A stretch of 64,000 nucleotides of DNA from Bog-756 sp963718405 (GTDB taxonomy: Bacteria > Actinomycetota > Acidimicrobiia > Acidimicrobiales > RAAP-2): positions 941,035 to 1,005,034 of the forward strand of contig CAVQYZ010000001.1 of NCBI GenBank assembly GCA_963718405.1, written 5' to 3'. Every line of letters begins with the position of its first letter. The stretch's first letter is position 1. Positions 63,698-64,000 of this stretch are shown here, one piece after another. The notes under the pieces were generated by a model that worked only from the letters and a program-made list of their open reading frames with translations, did not search any database and was not told the origin of the DNA. A program made the position numbers and the translations under genes.

Positions 63698-64000
63698 TTT
63701 CGTGCCTGAGGGCCGAAATCCCGGGTGAAGTTTCGGTACGGCGACATCTGACCCGGGGCGGCCCCGGCCTCCAGGGTTCGCTGCGGGGCGCCGCTACGTT
63801 TCCGGCCGGCTTCGCCGCCCCTCGACCGGTTCGGCTCCATCAACGAGCTCCGCTCCTCACTCGGCCACCGCCTGCCCTTGACCCGGACCCACCCTGAGCA
63901 GGCTGGCAATCCGCCGCCAAGTGGAGCGTGCTGATGGTTCCGCGCTCCATCCCGTGAGAGAACCACGATGCGGCAGGTCCCCCCGGTGGGTCACATCGAG
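63698..64000. other. No supported gene to the window end
   Basis: About 300 bases after the phased repeats. A minus-strand frame at 63661-63966 exists but has no protein-like features. Given the integrase, this is probably element interior or a second mobile element cut by the edge. Confidence 0.35.

Noticed and set aside
63661..63966. Minus-strand frame of 101 codons near the right edge
   Set aside because: It covers the phased repeats, has low-complexity Arg/Gly/Pro content and no family features.
1..64000. CRISPR arrays and rRNA genes
   Set aside because: No repeat-spacer array was seen; the only regular repeats are the 32-33 base series at 63.6 kb, whose repeated part is only about 10 bases. 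No rRNA sequence was recognised.

Overview
The window is GC-rich, densely coded chromosomal DNA from an actinomycete-type bacterium. Supporting signs are the mec-cysO-cysM ... rph-rdgB gene order known from Mycobacterium, the MurT/GatD pair, an F420-type luciferase-like oxidoreductase, frequent GTG starts with 4-base stop/start overlaps, and a small RNA with two C-rich hairpin loops that matches the actinobacterial 6C RNA. The gene mix (DUF4388 protein, many GT-C membrane enzymes, fatty acyl-CoA reductase/HAD fusion) would fit an uncultured Acidimicrobiia-like lineage. That placement is inference.

Layout. 1-2.6 kb: partial MFS exporter, a secreted protein, and the ribosome-rescue pair ssrA (tmRNA) and smpB. 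2.6-6.5 kb: sulfur-carrier cysteine synthesis (mec, cysO, cysM), an MBL-fold hydrolase, rph and rdgB. 6.6-17 kb: DUF4388 protein, methyltransferase plus enoyl-CoA hydratase, L,D-transpeptidase, glnD, a GT4 glycosyltransferase, tRNA-Cys, small membrane proteins, a PhyH dioxygenase and tRNA-Val(GAC). 17.4-36.1 kb: an island of eight polytopic GT-C type glycosyltransferases, including four tandem YfhO-like paralogues in two convergent blocks, with an RCC1 secreted protein and remnants of secreted proteins inside it. 36.3-47.3 kb: lipoprotein, a lipid/redox metabolic run (DUF7064-like, thioesterase, peroxiredoxin, nitroreductase, LLM oxidoreductase), mscL, a TetR/MFS pair with a clear operator, enoyl-CoA hydratase, YqgE, GNAT and LysR. 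47.3-47.9 kb: the 6C-like RNA. 47.9-52.5 kb: HAD-PlsC fusion, murT-gatD, a second PlsC. 51.5-58.5 kb: a tightly coupled four-gene operon (fatty acyl-CoA reductase/HAD, MDR dehydrogenase, LarA-like protein, acyltransferase) divergent from a TetR gene. 58.5-61.8 kb: membrane protein, VOC protein, amidase. From 61.9 kb: tRNA-Val(CAC) followed at once by a tyrosine integrase and an excisionase-like gene, the start of an integrated element that runs off the right edge.

What ties it together. Much of the window is envelope biology: GT-C sugar transfer to lipid-linked or surface polymers, acyltransferases, peptidoglycan amidation (MurT/GatD) and cross-linking (L,D-transpeptidase), and mechanosensing (MscL). 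The most interesting candidates for something undescribed are the acyl reductase/LarA-like/acyltransferase operon and the tandem YfhO-like array.

Caution. At least fifteen otherwise conserved genes or gene ends carry single-base frameshifts, with catalytic residues preserved across the frames (cysM, glnD, the integrase and others). Extra bases dominate before 13 kb and mostly missing bases occur after 37 kb. Residual sequencing indels are a better first explanation than mass gene decay. I annotate these as genes with a frameshift, not as pseudogenes.
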